Shown here: positions 1 through 10,072 of the stretch, piece after piece
Layout: each line of letters begins with the position of its first letter
How positions within the stretch are numbered: the first letter of the stretch is position 1
Source: Candidatus Bathyarchaeota archaeon
GTDB taxonomy: Archaea > Thermoproteota > Bathyarchaeia > Bathyarchaeales > Bathyarchaeaceae
Direction of reading: 5' to 3'
Length of the DNA stretch: 62,678 bases
Assembly: GCA_020356305.1 (NCBI GenBank)
Contig: CP070636.1
Span: 1,365,247-1,427,924 of the forward strand
Notes under the pieces: model-generated
Databases searched by the model: none
What the model saw: the letters and a program-made list of their open reading frames with translations, nothing else
Told to the model about the DNA's origin: nothing
Translations under genes and position numbers: made by a program

Positions 1-1
1 T

Positions 2-856
2 CTCGGTTTGGGATGGGGAATGTCTCCGGTTATGATTGGTCTCCTATTAGTTTCTTTAGGAACGGACTTCCCTGAAATTATCAATTCCATCATGTCCTCA
101 GCACTAGGCCACTTGGACATAAATGTAGGGGACTCCCTTGGATCTGTCTTGACCCAAATGACTCTGATATTAGGGATTCTTCCCTTCTTGGGTGGAAAGT
201 TCAAAGTGAAAAGAAAAGAAGTAGTCATCATCGGTTCTTGCGAAGTGTTAGCCCTCATGCTTGCAGTATCTATAGCAGAGAAGGGATACATTTCCAGAAT
301 TAACGCACTCTTTCTCGTGGTCAGCTGGCCGATCTTAATGCTGTTGACTAGAAGCGCCTTGGCAAAAAATTCTTCCTTAAGGAAAGAGCGGATAGCAGAA
401 TCCACCAGCGGGAAGCATCTCCGTCATTTCTTGATAGCCTTTCTAGGTTTTGTGGGCGTTGCAATTGGAGCTTTCATTATGATCGAGTCGGTAATCACAC
501 TCTCGGCGTTTTTCGATGTTTCCGAGTATCTCATCAGTTTCTTCATAGTTGCGGTTGGAACATCTCTTCCTGAATTAGTAGTTGAATTAACAGCCATTCG
601 CAGAAAAGAGTATGAGGTCGCCATCGGAGACGCCATAGGAAGCTGTGTTGTCGATGCTTGTTTTTCCATAGGAATTGGACCATTATTCTTCCCGGGTGCT
701 GTGTCCGGGGGGCTTATTCATGTTACTGGTTTATATGCAATACTTGGTTCGGTTTTGGTCATATTAACGCTTGCACTGGGAGAAAGGGTAAACAAGATAG
801 TGGGAGCGTTCTTCATTCTGTTATATCTACTTTCATATGCAACGCTATATGCCTAA
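2..856 (+). CDS. Na+/Ca2+ exchanger family (CaCA) membrane protein, 5' truncated
   Basis: This is a cation/Ca2+ antiporter of the inner membrane. The reading frame is open through the left edge of the window, so the N-terminus is missing; a TTG at 8 is only an internal candidate start. Two inverted alpha repeats are visible: the first with GTDFPE followed by GDSLGS, the second with GTSLPE followed by GDAIGS. Together these form the ion-binding core of the superfamily. About eight hydrophobic segments remain, split by a basic loop (KNSSLRKER). The first repeat has D where GTSLPE usually has S/L (GTDFPE), which is mildly divergent. The transported ion cannot be told from sequence. It ends 200 bases before the convergent pyrophosphatase gene. 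Confidence 0.85.
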   Translation, partial: LGLGWGMSPVMIGLLLVSLGTDFPEIINSIMSSALGHLDINVGDSLGSVLTQMTLILGILPFLGGKFKVKRKEVVIIGSCEVLALMLAVSIAEKGYISRINALFLVVSWPILMLLTRSALAKNSSLRKERIAESTSGKHLRHFLIAFLGFVGVAIGAFIMIESVITLSAFFDVSEYLISFFIVAVGTSLPELVVELTAIRRKEYEVAIGDAIGSCVVDACFSIGIGPLFFPGAVSGGLIHVTGLYAILGSVLVILTLALGERVNKIVGAFFILLYLLSYATLYA

Positions 857-1055
857 GGACTTTACTTTCCGAAATGGCAGTGAAAAGCTACCGCAAATAA
901 GAAAAAAAATTGTTTGGCAAGAAGCTTGTAATATGATCATGCTCGTCTAATGATGTCCGACGTTTATAGAATCAGGCTCAATACAAGGATTGTCGATGTA
1001 GAAAATGCCGCACGCGTAGATATTCAGACTGTTATTTGTCAAAAGGTGTTGGAAT

Positions 1056-3122
1056 CTATCCCCATACTAATGTAAACGTAGCAATCAGAGGAGCAAAAAC
1101 CGAGGCAACGAGGGACATCACGGTTATCATTGTGTTCAGCGATGGACCAGCCGTGTCTTTGAAAGGGTCTCCTACAGTATCGCCTACCACCGCAGCTTTG
1201 TGGGGTTCTGAACCCTTACCGCCAAATGCCCCTGCTTCAATGTATTTCTTGGCGTTGTCCCACAGCCCACCTGCATTAGCCATCAATAAGGCGAAGATTA
1301 AACCAGAGAATATGCTCCCACCCAGGTATCCGCCCAGAGCTTCAATGCCGCCGACAAAGCCCACAGCTAAGGTGACGACGATTGATAGTATGCTTGGGAG
1401 CATCAGTTCCTTCAAAGCTCCTCTTGTAGCGATGTCTACACAAGTTGCGTAGTCTGGTCTTACCCCCTCTTTCCCTTCTCTCAGGCCCGGAATATCTCTG
1501 AACTGTCTCCTAATTTCTCCGATCATTCTGAAAGCATTTTTGCCGACACCAAGCATCACCATTGCCGAGAACAAGGGTGGCATAGCTATACCTATTAGAG
1601 CGCCAGTCAAAACCAGCGGGTTCATCAGGTCAAAGCCAATAGTTCGGTCGGTTAGGTTTTGAACTATTTCTTGATAGGCAGCAAGCAATGCAAGCACTGT
1701 TAGTCCTGCAGCTCCTATTGCAAATCCCTTTGTTATAGCCTTAGCTGTGTTGCCAGCCGCGTCCAATCGATCAGCCACATCTATTACTTCCTCTTCTAAT
1801 CCTGACTGTTCTGCAATTCCCTTTGCGTTATCGACGATCGGACCGTATGCGTCACCAGCAACAATCATCCCGACGATGGACAACATTCCAACAGCAGCGA
1901 TGCCAACCCCGTAGACTCCGGCCAAGAAGTATGCTATAGCAGATGCGATGCCTATGCCAAGAAGAGGTGGAAATATGCTTATCAAACCGTAGGAAAAACC
2001 GGTTATTATGTTGATAGCCGCCCCTGTTTTAGAAGCTTCAGCGGTTCTTATTGCTGGAGCCCTGTCTATGGAAGTGAAGTAATCAGTTGTGATACCAATC
2101 ACGACACCAGCAACCAGCCCGACTACAAGAGCACCCCAAATTTGCAGTGGATGCAATGAAAATTCCAAATTGCTCTGAGCCCAAGTTTCGATATCTTGTT
2201 GAAGATAGAGAGTTACGAATAACGTCATAACGATGAAAATGCCACAGGTTATGTATGTTCCCCAGTTAAGCGCTTTTCCCGGATTGCCTTTTTTGCCAAC
2301 TCTTACGATAGCAACTCCTAGAATGGAAGCCAATATTCCTAGCCCAGCAAATGTCAATGGTAGATCGACAAAAGGATTCTCGAGAGATGAAACTCCTGGC
2401 GCAAGACCTGCGGCAAGTATCATTACCGCTACGATACTCGCAACGTAAGAGTCGAATAGATCAGCACCCATGCCTGCCACATCACCAACGTTGTCACCGA
2501 CGTTGTCTGCTATTACCGCTGGGTTTCTAGGGTCATCTTCTGGAATGTCCATTTCTACTTTGCCTACAAGGTCAGCGCTCACGTCAGCGGTTTTTGTGTA
2601 TATGCCTCCGCCTGCCTTTGCAAATAGAGCCCAAGCACTCGCACCGAAGCTGAAGCCGAGAACAATTCCGGGATCGTGTGTGAGATAGTAAACAACGCTT
2701 ATTCCGAGCAGAGCTAGTCCGACGACTGATAGACCCATGACGGCTCCTCCGCGAAATGCTATTGGAAACGCCTTGTTTAGTCCTTCTTTCGCTGCATGGG
2801 CTGATTTGGCATTTGCCTTTAAAGCAACCGCCATTCCGAAGTAGCCAGCCAAAGCCGAACAGACTGAACCAAAAATGTATGCTATCCCCATCATAGGACC
2901 GTTGGGAAGAAAAATCGCTAGAGCTGCGGCTACTACTGCAACGAAGACTGAAAGATACATGAATTCTCTTTTCAGAAAGGCGTTGGCTCCTTCTTGTATT
3001 GCTCCGGCAATTTCTCGCATCTTCTTGGTTCCGCTATCCTGTTTTTTCACATAGGCAAGCAGGTAGGCTGCAACCACTATTGAAGCTAAAGCCGCCAGCG
3101 GCGCAATTGTCCACAATTCCAT
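1056..3122 (-). CDS. hppA: Membrane-bound proton-translocating pyrophosphatase, K+-independent type
   Basis: This enzyme hydrolyses cytoplasmic pyrophosphate and pumps H+ across the membrane. It is about 688 aa with some 16 membrane segments, the usual family length. Substrate and metal motifs are intact: [20 protein letters not shown] and, near the C-terminus, [13 protein letters not shown]. The segment [10 protein letters not shown] has Lys and Thr at the two positions that separate K+-independent from K+-dependent enzymes (Ala and Gly in the latter), so I call it the K+-independent H+ pump. I prefer the ATG at 3122: a GGGTG lies about 8 bases upstream, and the longer TTG start at 3137 would add only MGAIT. 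A TATA box lies at 3184-3191. It shares its upstream spacer with the divergent Ca2+-ATPase. Confidence 0.95.
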   Translation of the reverse strand: MELWTIAPLAALASIVVAAYLLAYVKKQDSGTKKMREIAGAIQEGANAFLKREFMYLSVFVAVVAAALAIFLPNGPMMGIAYIFGSVCSALAGYFGMAVALKANAKSAHAAKEGLNKAFPIAFRGGAVMGLSVVGLALLGISVVYYLTHDPGIVLGFSFGASAWALFAKAGGGIYTKTADVSADLVGKVEMDIPEDDPRNPAVIADNVGDNVGDVAGMGADLFDSYVASIVAVMILAAGLAPGVSSLENPFVDLPLTFAGLGILASILGVAIVRVGKKGNPGKALNWGTYITCGIFIVMTLFVTLYLQQDIETWAQSNLEFSLHPLQIWGALVVGLVAGVVIGITTDYFTSIDRAPAIRTAEASKTGAAINIITGFSYGLISIFPPLLGIGIASAIAYFLAGVYGVGIAAVGMLSIVGMIVAGDAYGPIVDNAKGIAEQSGLEEEVIDVADRLDAAGNTAKAITKGFAIGAAGLTVLALLAAYQEIVQNLTDRTIGFDLMNPLVLTGALIGIAMPPLFSAMVMLGVGKNAFRMIGEIRRQFRDIPGLREGKEGVRPDYATCVDIATRGALKELMLPSILSIVVTLAVGFVGGIEALGGYLGGSIFSGLIFALLMANAGGLWDNAKKYIEAGAFGGKGSEPHKAAVVGDTVGDPFKDTAGPSLNTMITVMSLVASVFAPLIATFTLVWG

Positions 3123-3183
3123 TGTAATTGCACCCAATATGTAGACTTGCTGAGTTTTCGCCCGAATTGTTTACGCTAGCTAA

Positions 3184-3191
3184 TTTATAAA
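3184..3191 (-). promoter_or_regulatory. TATA box for hppA
   Basis: TTTATAAA on the minus strand, about 60 bases before the preferred ATG. This predicts a leader of roughly 35-40 bases that includes the GGGTG site. Confidence 0.5.
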
Positions 3192-3307
3192 GCTATTTTA
3201 CAGCTTTGGCAACCAAGACGCTGGAACCTCTTGCCGCAGCCAAGCGTGAGCGCAATTAAGAAACGATGGGTTAGCTGGAAGAAAGCCTTTTTAGAAGCGA
3301 GAGATGC

Positions 3308-3316
3308 TTTAAATTC
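3308..3316 (+). promoter_or_regulatory. TATA box for the P-type ATPase gene
   Basis: TTTAAATTC lies about 45 bases upstream of the ATG at 3358. This is the right spacing for an archaeal promoter with a short leader. Confidence 0.45.
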
Positions 3317-3357
3317 TAAATGGGAAAGTGTTCGATTGACAAAAGCAGGCGGTTGAC

Positions 3358-6102
3358 ATGAGCCCCGAATGGCATGCCATGGAAACAGAGGAACTCAAGA
3401 GAGCTCTAAAAGCCACCGAGAAAGGCTTGAGTGAGGAAGAGGCTAAACGCCGCCTGCAAGAATTCGGGCCCAACGAGCTGGTGGAGAGGAAGAGAGTAAC
3501 GCCTTTTCAGATATTTCTTAGCCAGTTTAAGGATATTTTTGTAATCATGCTTCTGTTTGCCATAGTGATTTCTTTCATAGTAGCATGGTATGAAACGACC
3601 GTTGCTTCAGGTGGAGAGGGGGCAATTGACGACTACGTGGATGCGATAACGATAGGGGCTATCGTAGTGCTTAACGCTGTTGTTGGTTTTGTTCAGGAGT
3701 ATCGGTCAGAAAAAGCTATGGAAGCCATGAAAAAGTTGACGGCGCCAAAGGCACGGCTCTTACGGGGTGGAAAAGAGGTGCTCTTACCTGCGAGAGAGGT
3801 GGTGCCCGGGGACATTGCTCTTTTGGAGTCGGGGGATCGTATTTCAGCTGATGGGCGTCTCCTTGAAGTGGTGGATTTAAAGACTGATGAAGCAGTTCTG
3901 ACGGGTGAATCGACGCCTGTAGGAAAAGATATTGGGATTCTTGACGCGAAAACGTCTGTGGCTGACAGAAAGAATTCAGTTTTTATGGCTACTCATGTAA
4001 TTTATGGTAGAGGAAGAGCGGCAATAACTTCCACGGGCATGAAAACAGAGTTTGGAAAAATTGCTGAGATGGTTCAAGCTGTAGAGGAGGAGGACACTCC
4101 TCTTAAACAGAAGTTAGCACGTTTCGCCAAAAAATTGGGAATAATAATTGTGGTTGTATGTGCCATCGTATTTGCTCTTGAATTATATGAAATCTTTGTT
4201 GTTGGAGTAGGTGGAACGGGCGAAGCCGTAGGAAGCATTACAGACGCGTTCTTGGTTGCAGTCGCACTCGCTGTTTCAGCTGTTCCAGAAGGCTTGCCTG
4301 CCGTAGTAACTATATCGCTTGCCCTCGGCGCGCGTGAACTCGCAAAACGCAACGCCATCATCAGAAGACTTGCCTCAGCGGAAACTTTGGGAGCTACAAC
4401 CTTCATCTGTTCCGACAAAACGGGCACACTAACAAAGGGCGAAATGACTGTACGCAAAATCTACACTAACGACAAGATGTTTAATCTAACCGGAGTCGGC
4501 TACGAATCTAAAGGCGAATTTCTCATGAACGGCACTCGTATAGACCCAAAAGAGGATACTCACCTCACTTTGATGTTAAGGGCTGGTGCGCTATGCTCCA
4601 ACGCCAACTATGATGGAGAAAACGTGATTGGAGACACTACAGAAGGCGCATTGATTGTAGCCGCAGCCAAGGCGGGGATGACGAAAGAACACTTGGAGAG
4701 CATGTATCCCCGTGTGCAAGAGGTGCCTTTTACTTCCGAGAAAAAGCGCATGACAACTGTCCACAGGTCACCTGAAGGAAAGATGTTCGCCTACGTTAAA
4801 GGAGCTCCTGAAATCATTCTGGAGCACTGTGATCGTATTCTCAAAGGTAGCGAAACAACCAAACTAACTGAAAAAGAAAGAAAACGCATTTTGGAAACAA
4901 ACGAGAAAACGGCAAGGGAAGCCCTGCGTGTGCTAGGTATAGCCTATAAAGAATTGCCAAGCGCTTCACCCGAAAAATTCGATGAAGAAAACCTGGAGAA
5001 AGGCCTAGTCTTCTTAGGCTTGATAGGAATGATGGACCCACCAAGAGAGGAAGCCAAGCAAGCCAACAGTTTATGCCAGCAAGCGGGCGTGAGGACTGTC
5101 ATGATTACTGGAGACCACAAACTTACGGCAGTAGCTATAGCCAAAGAACTAGGCATGCTGAAAAGCGACGTAGTTCTAACGGGCACAGAACTGGACAACA
5201 TCAGTGACGAAGAATTTGACAAGATAGTGGAAGATGTCGTCGTCTACGCCAGAGTGTCTCCTGAACACAAACTTCGAATAGTGAATGGGCTGAAAAAGAG
5301 AGGACACATCGTTGCCATGACTGGAGATGGAGTGAACGATGCGCCGGCTCTTAAACAGGCGGATATTGGCGTAGCTATGGGTATCACCGGCACAGATGTG
5401 ACAAGAGAAGCCGCAGACATGGTTTTGGCAGATGACAACTTCGCCACAATAGTTGACGCCGTTGAGGGAGGACGAAGCATTTATGACAACATAAGAAAAT
5501 TCTCCTTCTTTCTGTTGCGTTCCAATTTTGATGAGCTCCTTGTAATAGGTACCTTCGCTCTATTGGGTCTACAACTGCCTCTTTCTACTGGCATGATTTT
5601 GTGGATAAACCTGGTCACGGATGGAGGCCCTGCGCTAGCCTTGAGTATGGACCCATCGCAAGAAGGCATAATGAAACGGTCTCCACGCAATCCAGATGAA
5701 GGCATACTGCACGGAAGAATAGCTTCAATTTTAGCCACTTTTGTAACACAGTTCATTGGAACTGGCGTTTTGTTCTACGTGGCCTTCTACGTATGGGGGC
5801 GCCCTCTAGGTGAAGCCCGAGCGATGGCTTTTGTGCAAGCCACCTTACAGGAAGTGGTTATAGTATGGAACTGCAGGTCGGAAACACACAACGCATTCAA
5901 GGTTGGGTTCACGTCAAACAAATTCTTACTCGTCGCTGTAGTTATCTCGGCTCTGTTAACCGTTCTTGTACCCTACACCGGTTTGTTTGGCACAGAACCA
6001 CTAAACCTTTTGGACTGGGCTATCGTTCTACCCTTCTCCCTTTCAGGCTTCCTAATTTTGCCAGAGGTTTTCTATGGAAGGAAGATCGGGCGCTGGAGGT
6101 AA
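3358..6102 (+). CDS. P2A-type Ca2+-transporting ATPase
   Basis: This 914-aa P-type ATPase probably exports Ca2+ from the cytoplasm. An N-terminal cation-ATPase domain (residues about 5-75) precedes the M-domain. The phosphorylation motif DKTGTLT is near residue 352, and TGDGVNDAP near 656-664 is the hinge. The Ca2+-liganding residues known from SERCA all have counterparts: PEGLP in M4 (the E309 position), SNFDE in M5 (N768/E771), NLVTDG in M6 (N796/T799/D800) and QEVVIVWN in M8 (E908). This supports two Ca2+ sites. The ATG at 3358 follows GGCGG. No regulatory partner is adjacent. Mn2+ or other divalent transport cannot be excluded. Confidence 0.9.
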   Translation: MSPEWHAMETEELKRALKATEKGLSEEEAKRRLQEFGPNELVERKRVTPFQIFLSQFKDIFVIMLLFAIVISFIVAWYETTVASGGEGAIDDYVDAITIGAIVVLNAVVGFVQEYRSEKAMEAMKKLTAPKARLLRGGKEVLLPAREVVPGDIALLESGDRISADGRLLEVVDLKTDEAVLTGESTPVGKDIGILDAKTSVADRKNSVFMATHVIYGRGRAAITSTGMKTEFGKIAEMVQAVEEEDTPLKQKLARFAKKLGIIIVVVCAIVFALELYEIFVVGVGGTGEAVGSITDAFLVAVALAVSAVPEGLPAVVTISLALGARELAKRNAIIRRLASAETLGATTFICSDKTGTLTKGEMTVRKIYTNDKMFNLTGVGYESKGEFLMNGTRIDPKEDTHLTLMLRAGALCSNANYDGENVIGDTTEGALIVAAAKAGMTKEHLESMYPRVQEVPFTSEKKRMTTVHRSPEGKMFAYVKGAPEIILEHCDRILKGSETTKLTEKERKRILETNEKTAREALRVLGIAYKELPSASPEKFDEENLEKGLVFLGLIGMMDPPREEAKQANSLCQQAGVRTVMITGDHKLTAVAIAKELGMLKSDVVLTGTELDNISDEEFDKIVEDVVVYARVSPEHKLRIVNGLKKRGHIVAMTGDGVNDAPALKQADIGVAMGITGTDVTREAADMVLADDNFATIVDAVEGGRSIYDNIRKFSFFLLRSNFDELLVIGTFALLGLQLPLSTGMILWINLVTDGGPALALSMDPSQEGIMKRSPRNPDEGILHGRIASILATFVTQFIGTGVLFYVAFYVWGRPLGEARAMAFVQATLQEVVIVWNCRSETHNAFKVGFTSNKFLLVAVVISALLTVLVPYTGLFGTEPLNLLDWAIVLPFSLSGFLILPEVFYGRKIGRWR

Positions 6103-6274
6103 CCTTCGAAATAACTCAATAGACGAGCCGATAATTCCTAAACCCGCATGGAAAAACAACAATGCCCAATATCATTATCGAAAAACATTGGCTCAGCCGC
6201 AACCTGCCGTAGGGCGCGATAATAAGGCATAGAAAGAGAAAAACGTAAACAACATGGCAACAATCACATGCATT

Positions 6275-7558
6275 TCACGGATAGAACCTTCGTAAAGTGC
6301 GCGGAAAAGGAATCGTGTCCATCACGTTTTCCAAGTGAAGTATCCACGCGAGCAGTCGCTCAACCCCCAACCCAAAACCAGCGTGAGGAACAGTTCCATA
6401 CTTTCTCAGGTCAATGTACCATTCATAGTCGTCTCGCTTCAGGCCAAACTCTTCCAGCTTTTCAATCAACTCTTCTTTGTCGTCGACTCTTGCCCCACCT
6501 GTAGTGAGCTCACCTATTCTCGGGACAATCAGATCTACCGACATGGCGAGTTTCGGATCGTCTCTGTACGTCTTGCAGTAGAAAGCCTTTATCTGCTGGG
6601 GATAGGCGTAAACGAAAACCGGTCCTTCAAACTCATCATCCAGCGCCCTCTCTTCGTTGAACCCGAAGTCTTCCCCCCACCTGAGTTTAAATCCCTTTTT
6701 GTGAAGTCGCTCTACAGCCTTTTGGTAAGTTATTCTTTCAAAGGGTGCCACTATTTTCGCCAATTCTTCTGCATTCACCTTGAGAATCTCCAGCTCCTTC
6801 TGGCACTGTTTGGAGACACAATGACACACATAGCTTACGAGATCTTCCTCCAAGCACATCATATCCTCAATGGTAGCGAACGCCTGCTCAGCTTCCACGT
6901 GCCAATATTCCGTGAGATGACGTATGGTTCTGCTCTTCTCAGCCCTAAACGAAGGCGCTACACAATAAACTTTCTCTGATGAGTAGATGAGCGCCTCAAG
7001 ATGCAACTGAGCGCTCTGAGTAAGGTAGAGGTCTCTATCAAAATATTTCAGTGCAAACAGAGTGGCACCACCTTCGCAGGCGCTGGATATAAACATAGGC
7101 GGTGTAACCTCGATGAAGCGGCGCTTTCTGAAAAACTCATGTGTAGACTTCAGCACTTCACTCCGCACTTTCATGATGGCACCCATTTTTCGACTTCTCA
7201 GCCACAGGTGTCGGACGTCTCGCAGAAATTCTTTGCTCTGATCTTTGGTTATCGGGAAAATTTCCGCTAGCCCGATTATCTTCAACTGCTTTGTGGATAT
7301 CTCGAACCCTCCTGGAGCGCGTCGATCGCTTTTTACGGTTCCGCTTAGAGCAACAGAAGACTCGATTGTGACTTTCTTCGCGTCATCCCATGCGGAACTG
7401 CCTTTCTTAACGGTGCATTGGATGACGTCTGTGGCGTCACGTATCACAAGAAAAATGTTGTCTTTGCTCTCCCTCTTTCGGTAGACCCATCCTCTAATGT
7501 CTACACTTTCGCCTTTTTGGCGACCATCGAGAACATCTTCAATAGGTGTGAAGACCAC
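6275..7558 (-). CDS. asnS: Asparaginyl-tRNA synthetase
   Basis: This class IIb synthetase charges tRNA-Asn with asparagine. An OB-fold anticodon-binding domain occupies residues about 15-105 (DIRGWVYRKR). The class II catalytic core follows: motif 2 is FRAEKSRTIRHLTEYWHVEAE and motif 3 is GFGLGVERLLAW, ending in IPFPRTLRRFYP. WHVEAE and DLRKYGTVPHAGFG resemble AsnRS rather than AspRS, and the OB domain separates it from the archaeal AsnRS-like asparagine synthetase. At 427 aa it has normal length. The GTG start at 7558 is preceded by AGAGG about 7 bases upstream; nearby ATGs are out of frame. The minus-strand TATA is near 7637-7645. Confidence 0.88.
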   Translation of the reverse strand: MVFTPIEDVLDGRQKGESVDIRGWVYRKRESKDNIFLVIRDATDVIQCTVKKGSSAWDDAKKVTIESSVALSGTVKSDRRAPGGFEISTKQLKIIGLAEIFPITKDQSKEFLRDVRHLWLRSRKMGAIMKVRSEVLKSTHEFFRKRRFIEVTPPMFISSACEGGATLFALKYFDRDLYLTQSAQLHLEALIYSSEKVYCVAPSFRAEKSRTIRHLTEYWHVEAEQAFATIEDMMCLEEDLVSYVCHCVSKQCQKELEILKVNAEELAKIVAPFERITYQKAVERLHKKGFKLRWGEDFGFNEERALDDEFEGPVFVYAYPQQIKAFYCKTYRDDPKLAMSVDLIVPRIGELTTGGARVDDKEELIEKLEEFGLKRDDYEWYIDLRKYGTVPHAGFGLGVERLLAWILHLENVMDTIPFPRTLRRFYP

Positions 7559-7741
7559 GGTTCATCCTCTTTTGTCTCGATTCTTTCACTACGGTTCTAC
7601 CTTAACCCTTATTTCAACGTCTATCTGACTAAAATACTTATATTAGCTTTTGTCGAGGGCAGAGAGAGCTCTTCCTCCTGAAACGACTATGCCCCCAATC
7701 ATCCTCCGCACCATCATCTCCATGTTCCCTCGTAAACAACA

Positions 7742-7749
7742 CATTTAAA
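7742..7749 (+). promoter_or_regulatory. TATA box for the radical SAM gene
   Basis: CATTTAAA lies about 45 bases upstream of the ATG at 7792, as expected for an archaeal core promoter. Confidence 0.4.
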
Positions 7750-7791
7750 CCCATGAACGGAAATACGAGAAGCTGAAAGGCGGAAAACCCA

Positions 7792-9222
7792 ATGAAGTTT
7801 TCGTTCATAAATCCCAGTCCCAACGTAGAACTCCCAACGTCAGAGAAAAGGAAAGCCATCGGCTCGTGGCCTCCACTGGGCACGCTGTACATAGCAACTT
7901 TTTTGAAAAACGAAGGCTTCGAGGTTTCTGTCCTAGATCAATCAGCCCAAAGCCTTTCAGTGAAGGACACAGTTGACTGGGTGAGACAGGAAGATCCTGA
8001 TATCCTCGGCTTTTCCACTTTAAGCAGTTCAGGGCGAACAGCAGCCATAATTGCCAGAGAGGTGAAGAAGGAAAATCCCGATTTGACGATAGTTTTTGGC
8101 AATTACCACGCAACGTTCAATGCTGAAAGGATTCTTGAAACATATCCGTTCGTGGACATTATCGTCCGAGGAGAGGGAGAATACACCAGCCTCGAACTTA
8201 CAGAATGTTTGAAGAAAAACGGTAGCCTCAAAAAAGTCATGGGCATCACCTTCAGAGAGAGGAAACAAATTGTCTCAACGCCTGAGAGACCGCTCCTCAA
8301 GAAAATTGACGCTCTGCCATTTCCTAATCGTGAACTGCTCCCCGTTGAGTATCATTCAACAATCGTGGGAGCAAACATCGCGCCCAAAAGGTTTACCAGC
8401 ATAATTTCCTCTCGCGGTTGTGTGTATCGCTGTCGCTTCTGCGGATGCCGAAAGTTTGCTAAGAACATCTGGAGACCCAGATCCGTAGAAAACATCTTGG
8501 AAGAACTGCGCATGCTGGTAGGCGAAGGATACAGACAGTTTCTATTTGTAGATGACAACTTCGCCCTAAACCAGAAGAGAGCAGTGAAGCTCTGCCGAGA
8601 GATAAGAAAGGAAAAAATGGACATCGAATGGATCTGCGACTCGCGCGTCGACCACTCTTCATATGAGATGCTACGAGAAACCGTAAGGGCAGGCTGCATA
8701 ATGATGTATTTTGGAATTGAGAGCGCAAACCAGTGGGTCCTAAGATATTACAACAAGCAGACAACCCCTCAACAGGCTGAAGTTGCGGTAAAGAACGCTA
8801 GAAAAGCTGGAGTGGACGTCGTCGTAGGCTCATTCATAGTCGGAGCACCGAACGAGACGAGACCGGAGATACAGAATACCCTCAAGTTTGCGCAGCGTCT
8901 AGACTTGGACGTTCCGCAATTCAACATTCTGGGAGCCTTTCCGGGAACAGATCTCTGGGACGAACTCGCATTGAAGGGTGTGATAGACGCGGATCAATAC
9001 TGGGAAACCGGGCTTTGTGTGTCTGAGGTTTCCCCTGACACTGTCCCATACGAAGAAATTCAACGAATGATCCGTCAGTATTTCTACGACTTCCTATTGC
9101 GCCCACGCTACCTTGCAGCGCAGCTGATGCGAACATTGAAAAGCCGCTACCGAATCCACGTCATGATCAACAACCTTAGTCGAAGAGGAGCCATCGCGGA
9201 GAGCCTACGTCAGCTCTCCTAA
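7792..9222 (+). CDS. B12-binding domain radical SAM protein
   Basis: This 476-aa protein has a cobalamin-binding Rossmann domain (residues about 30-140) followed by a radical SAM TIM barrel. The 4Fe-4S ligands are C210, C214 and C217 (CVYRCRFC), with another Cys at 219. The B12 domain lacks a DxHxxG motif, as is common in this branch, where the cobalt is not ligated by a protein His. The family includes radical methylases and ring-modifying enzymes of lipids, tetrapyrroles and natural products. The substrate here cannot be inferred because the neighbours are tRNA synthetase and splicing genes. It stands alone between a divergent and a convergent gene. Confidence 0.88.
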   Translation: MKFSFINPSPNVELPTSEKRKAIGSWPPLGTLYIATFLKNEGFEVSVLDQSAQSLSVKDTVDWVRQEDPDILGFSTLSSSGRTAAIIAREVKKENPDLTIVFGNYHATFNAERILETYPFVDIIVRGEGEYTSLELTECLKKNGSLKKVMGITFRERKQIVSTPERPLLKKIDALPFPNRELLPVEYHSTIVGANIAPKRFTSIISSRGCVYRCRFCGCRKFAKNIWRPRSVENILEELRMLVGEGYRQFLFVDDNFALNQKRAVKLCREIRKEKMDIEWICDSRVDHSSYEMLRETVRAGCIMMYFGIESANQWVLRYYNKQTTPQQAEVAVKNARKAGVDVVVGSFIVGAPNETRPEIQNTLKFAQRLDLDVPQFNILGAFPGTDLWDELALKGVIDADQYWETGLCVSEVSPDTVPYEEIQRMIRQYFYDFLLRPRYLAAQLMRTLKSRYRIHVMINNLSRRGAIAESLRQLS

Positions 9223-9502
9223 CTCCAGGTCTCTGCAAAACCAATCCTTATTCCGATTCTCCTTGTGGGTGTTACCTCAAATTTCTGTGCGTGCGTGCAC
9301 AAATGATTCGCTTAAGTTCTCTCCTTTGAACCGGTGGAGAAGGCAGGTGTTGGAACCGCTTCTGAAATCGATTTTGGGCACAATGCAGAGGGATATATAC
9401 GATTCTCCTATGCTAACTCAATTTAAAACATCTCTGAGGGCATGGACAGGATCGAGCACTATCTTAGTAATGTTGAAACCTATCCAGAAACATGGGCGTA
9501 TC
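9223..9502. other. Convergent intergenic spacer with an alternating purine-pyrimidine tract
   Basis: No convincing gene. Positions 9286-9301 form a 16-bp perfect purine-pyrimidine alternation (TGTGCGTGCGTGCACA). A 23-codon ORF at 9442-9513 follows a TATA-like ATTTAAAA but has no other support. Confidence 0.4.
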
Positions 9503-10060
9503 TTATGCTTTGAACCACTTGAAGATTAGATATTGTATTCGCTCTGTTTCTATGTCGGGTATGGCTATTATGAACCGTTTCCTAACGGTCGTGGCGAGTC
9601 GTCCGGCCTTGACTAGCTCGGTGGCTGTAACCTCGTTTTTCATCTTCTTCACGGATACCATGTAGGGAGCATGGTCGACTCCTGGCCCATGTTTGTACAC
9701 GGCGAAGTCGCATCCGTACTTTATGCCTGGAGTCACAATAAGGTCTTGGTCACGGAGGTCTCGATACACTGCGTATTTGAGATCGAATTCTTCGTACAGT
9801 TTCTTTGCCCTTTTCTTCAACTTTGAGAAGCTAACTTTGTTGTTCTCTGGTCCTTCCGCTACGGCAATTATTCCTCTCTCCATGAGGTAGAGTCCTTCCA
9901 TGAGGTCGAGGATGAGGGGGACATCAAAATCCTCAGCCTTGGGCTTGGGGATGCCCACGGGTTTTCCGTAGTAGCCCAATGTGTAGAGTTCTGAACCTTT
10001 AGCCGGGTTCCATACGACTAGGAAGTTTTCTATGAACTCTGTTTCAATCTTTTTGGGCAT
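9503..10060 (-). CDS. endA: tRNA-splicing endonuclease
   Basis: This enzyme cleaves introns from precursor tRNAs at bulge-helix-bulge structures. The 185-aa protein has the small N-terminal domain and the nuclease fold. The catalytic triad is visible: Tyr in the KYGCDFAVY region, His in DHAPY and Lys in VRKRFIIA. The length fits a single-domain subunit that assembles as a homotetramer or with a partner subunit; no second endA-like gene is nearby. The ATG at 10060 is clear. It lies 12 bases downstream of the DUF47 gene on the same strand, so the two probably share a transcript. Confidence 0.9.
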   Translation of the reverse strand: MPKKIETEFIENFLVVWNPAKGSELYTLGYYGKPVGIPKPKAEDFDVPLILDLMEGLYLMERGIIAVAEGPENNKVSFSKLKKRAKKLYEEFDLKYAVYRDLRDQDLIVTPGIKYGCDFAVYKHGPGVDHAPYMVSVKKMKNEVTATELVKAGRLATTVRKRFIIAIPDIETERIQYLIFKWFKA

Positions 10061-10072
10061 CGATGATTCCCT

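Noticed and set aside
6335..6979. 214-aa plus-strand frame opposite asnS
   Set aside because: It is an antisense shadow of a well-conserved synthetase gene; no family resemblance.
9263..9529. 88-aa plus-strand frame between the radical SAM and endA genes
   Set aside because: Spacer-like composition, contains the alternating tract and runs into the endA 3' end; no ribosome binding site or homology.
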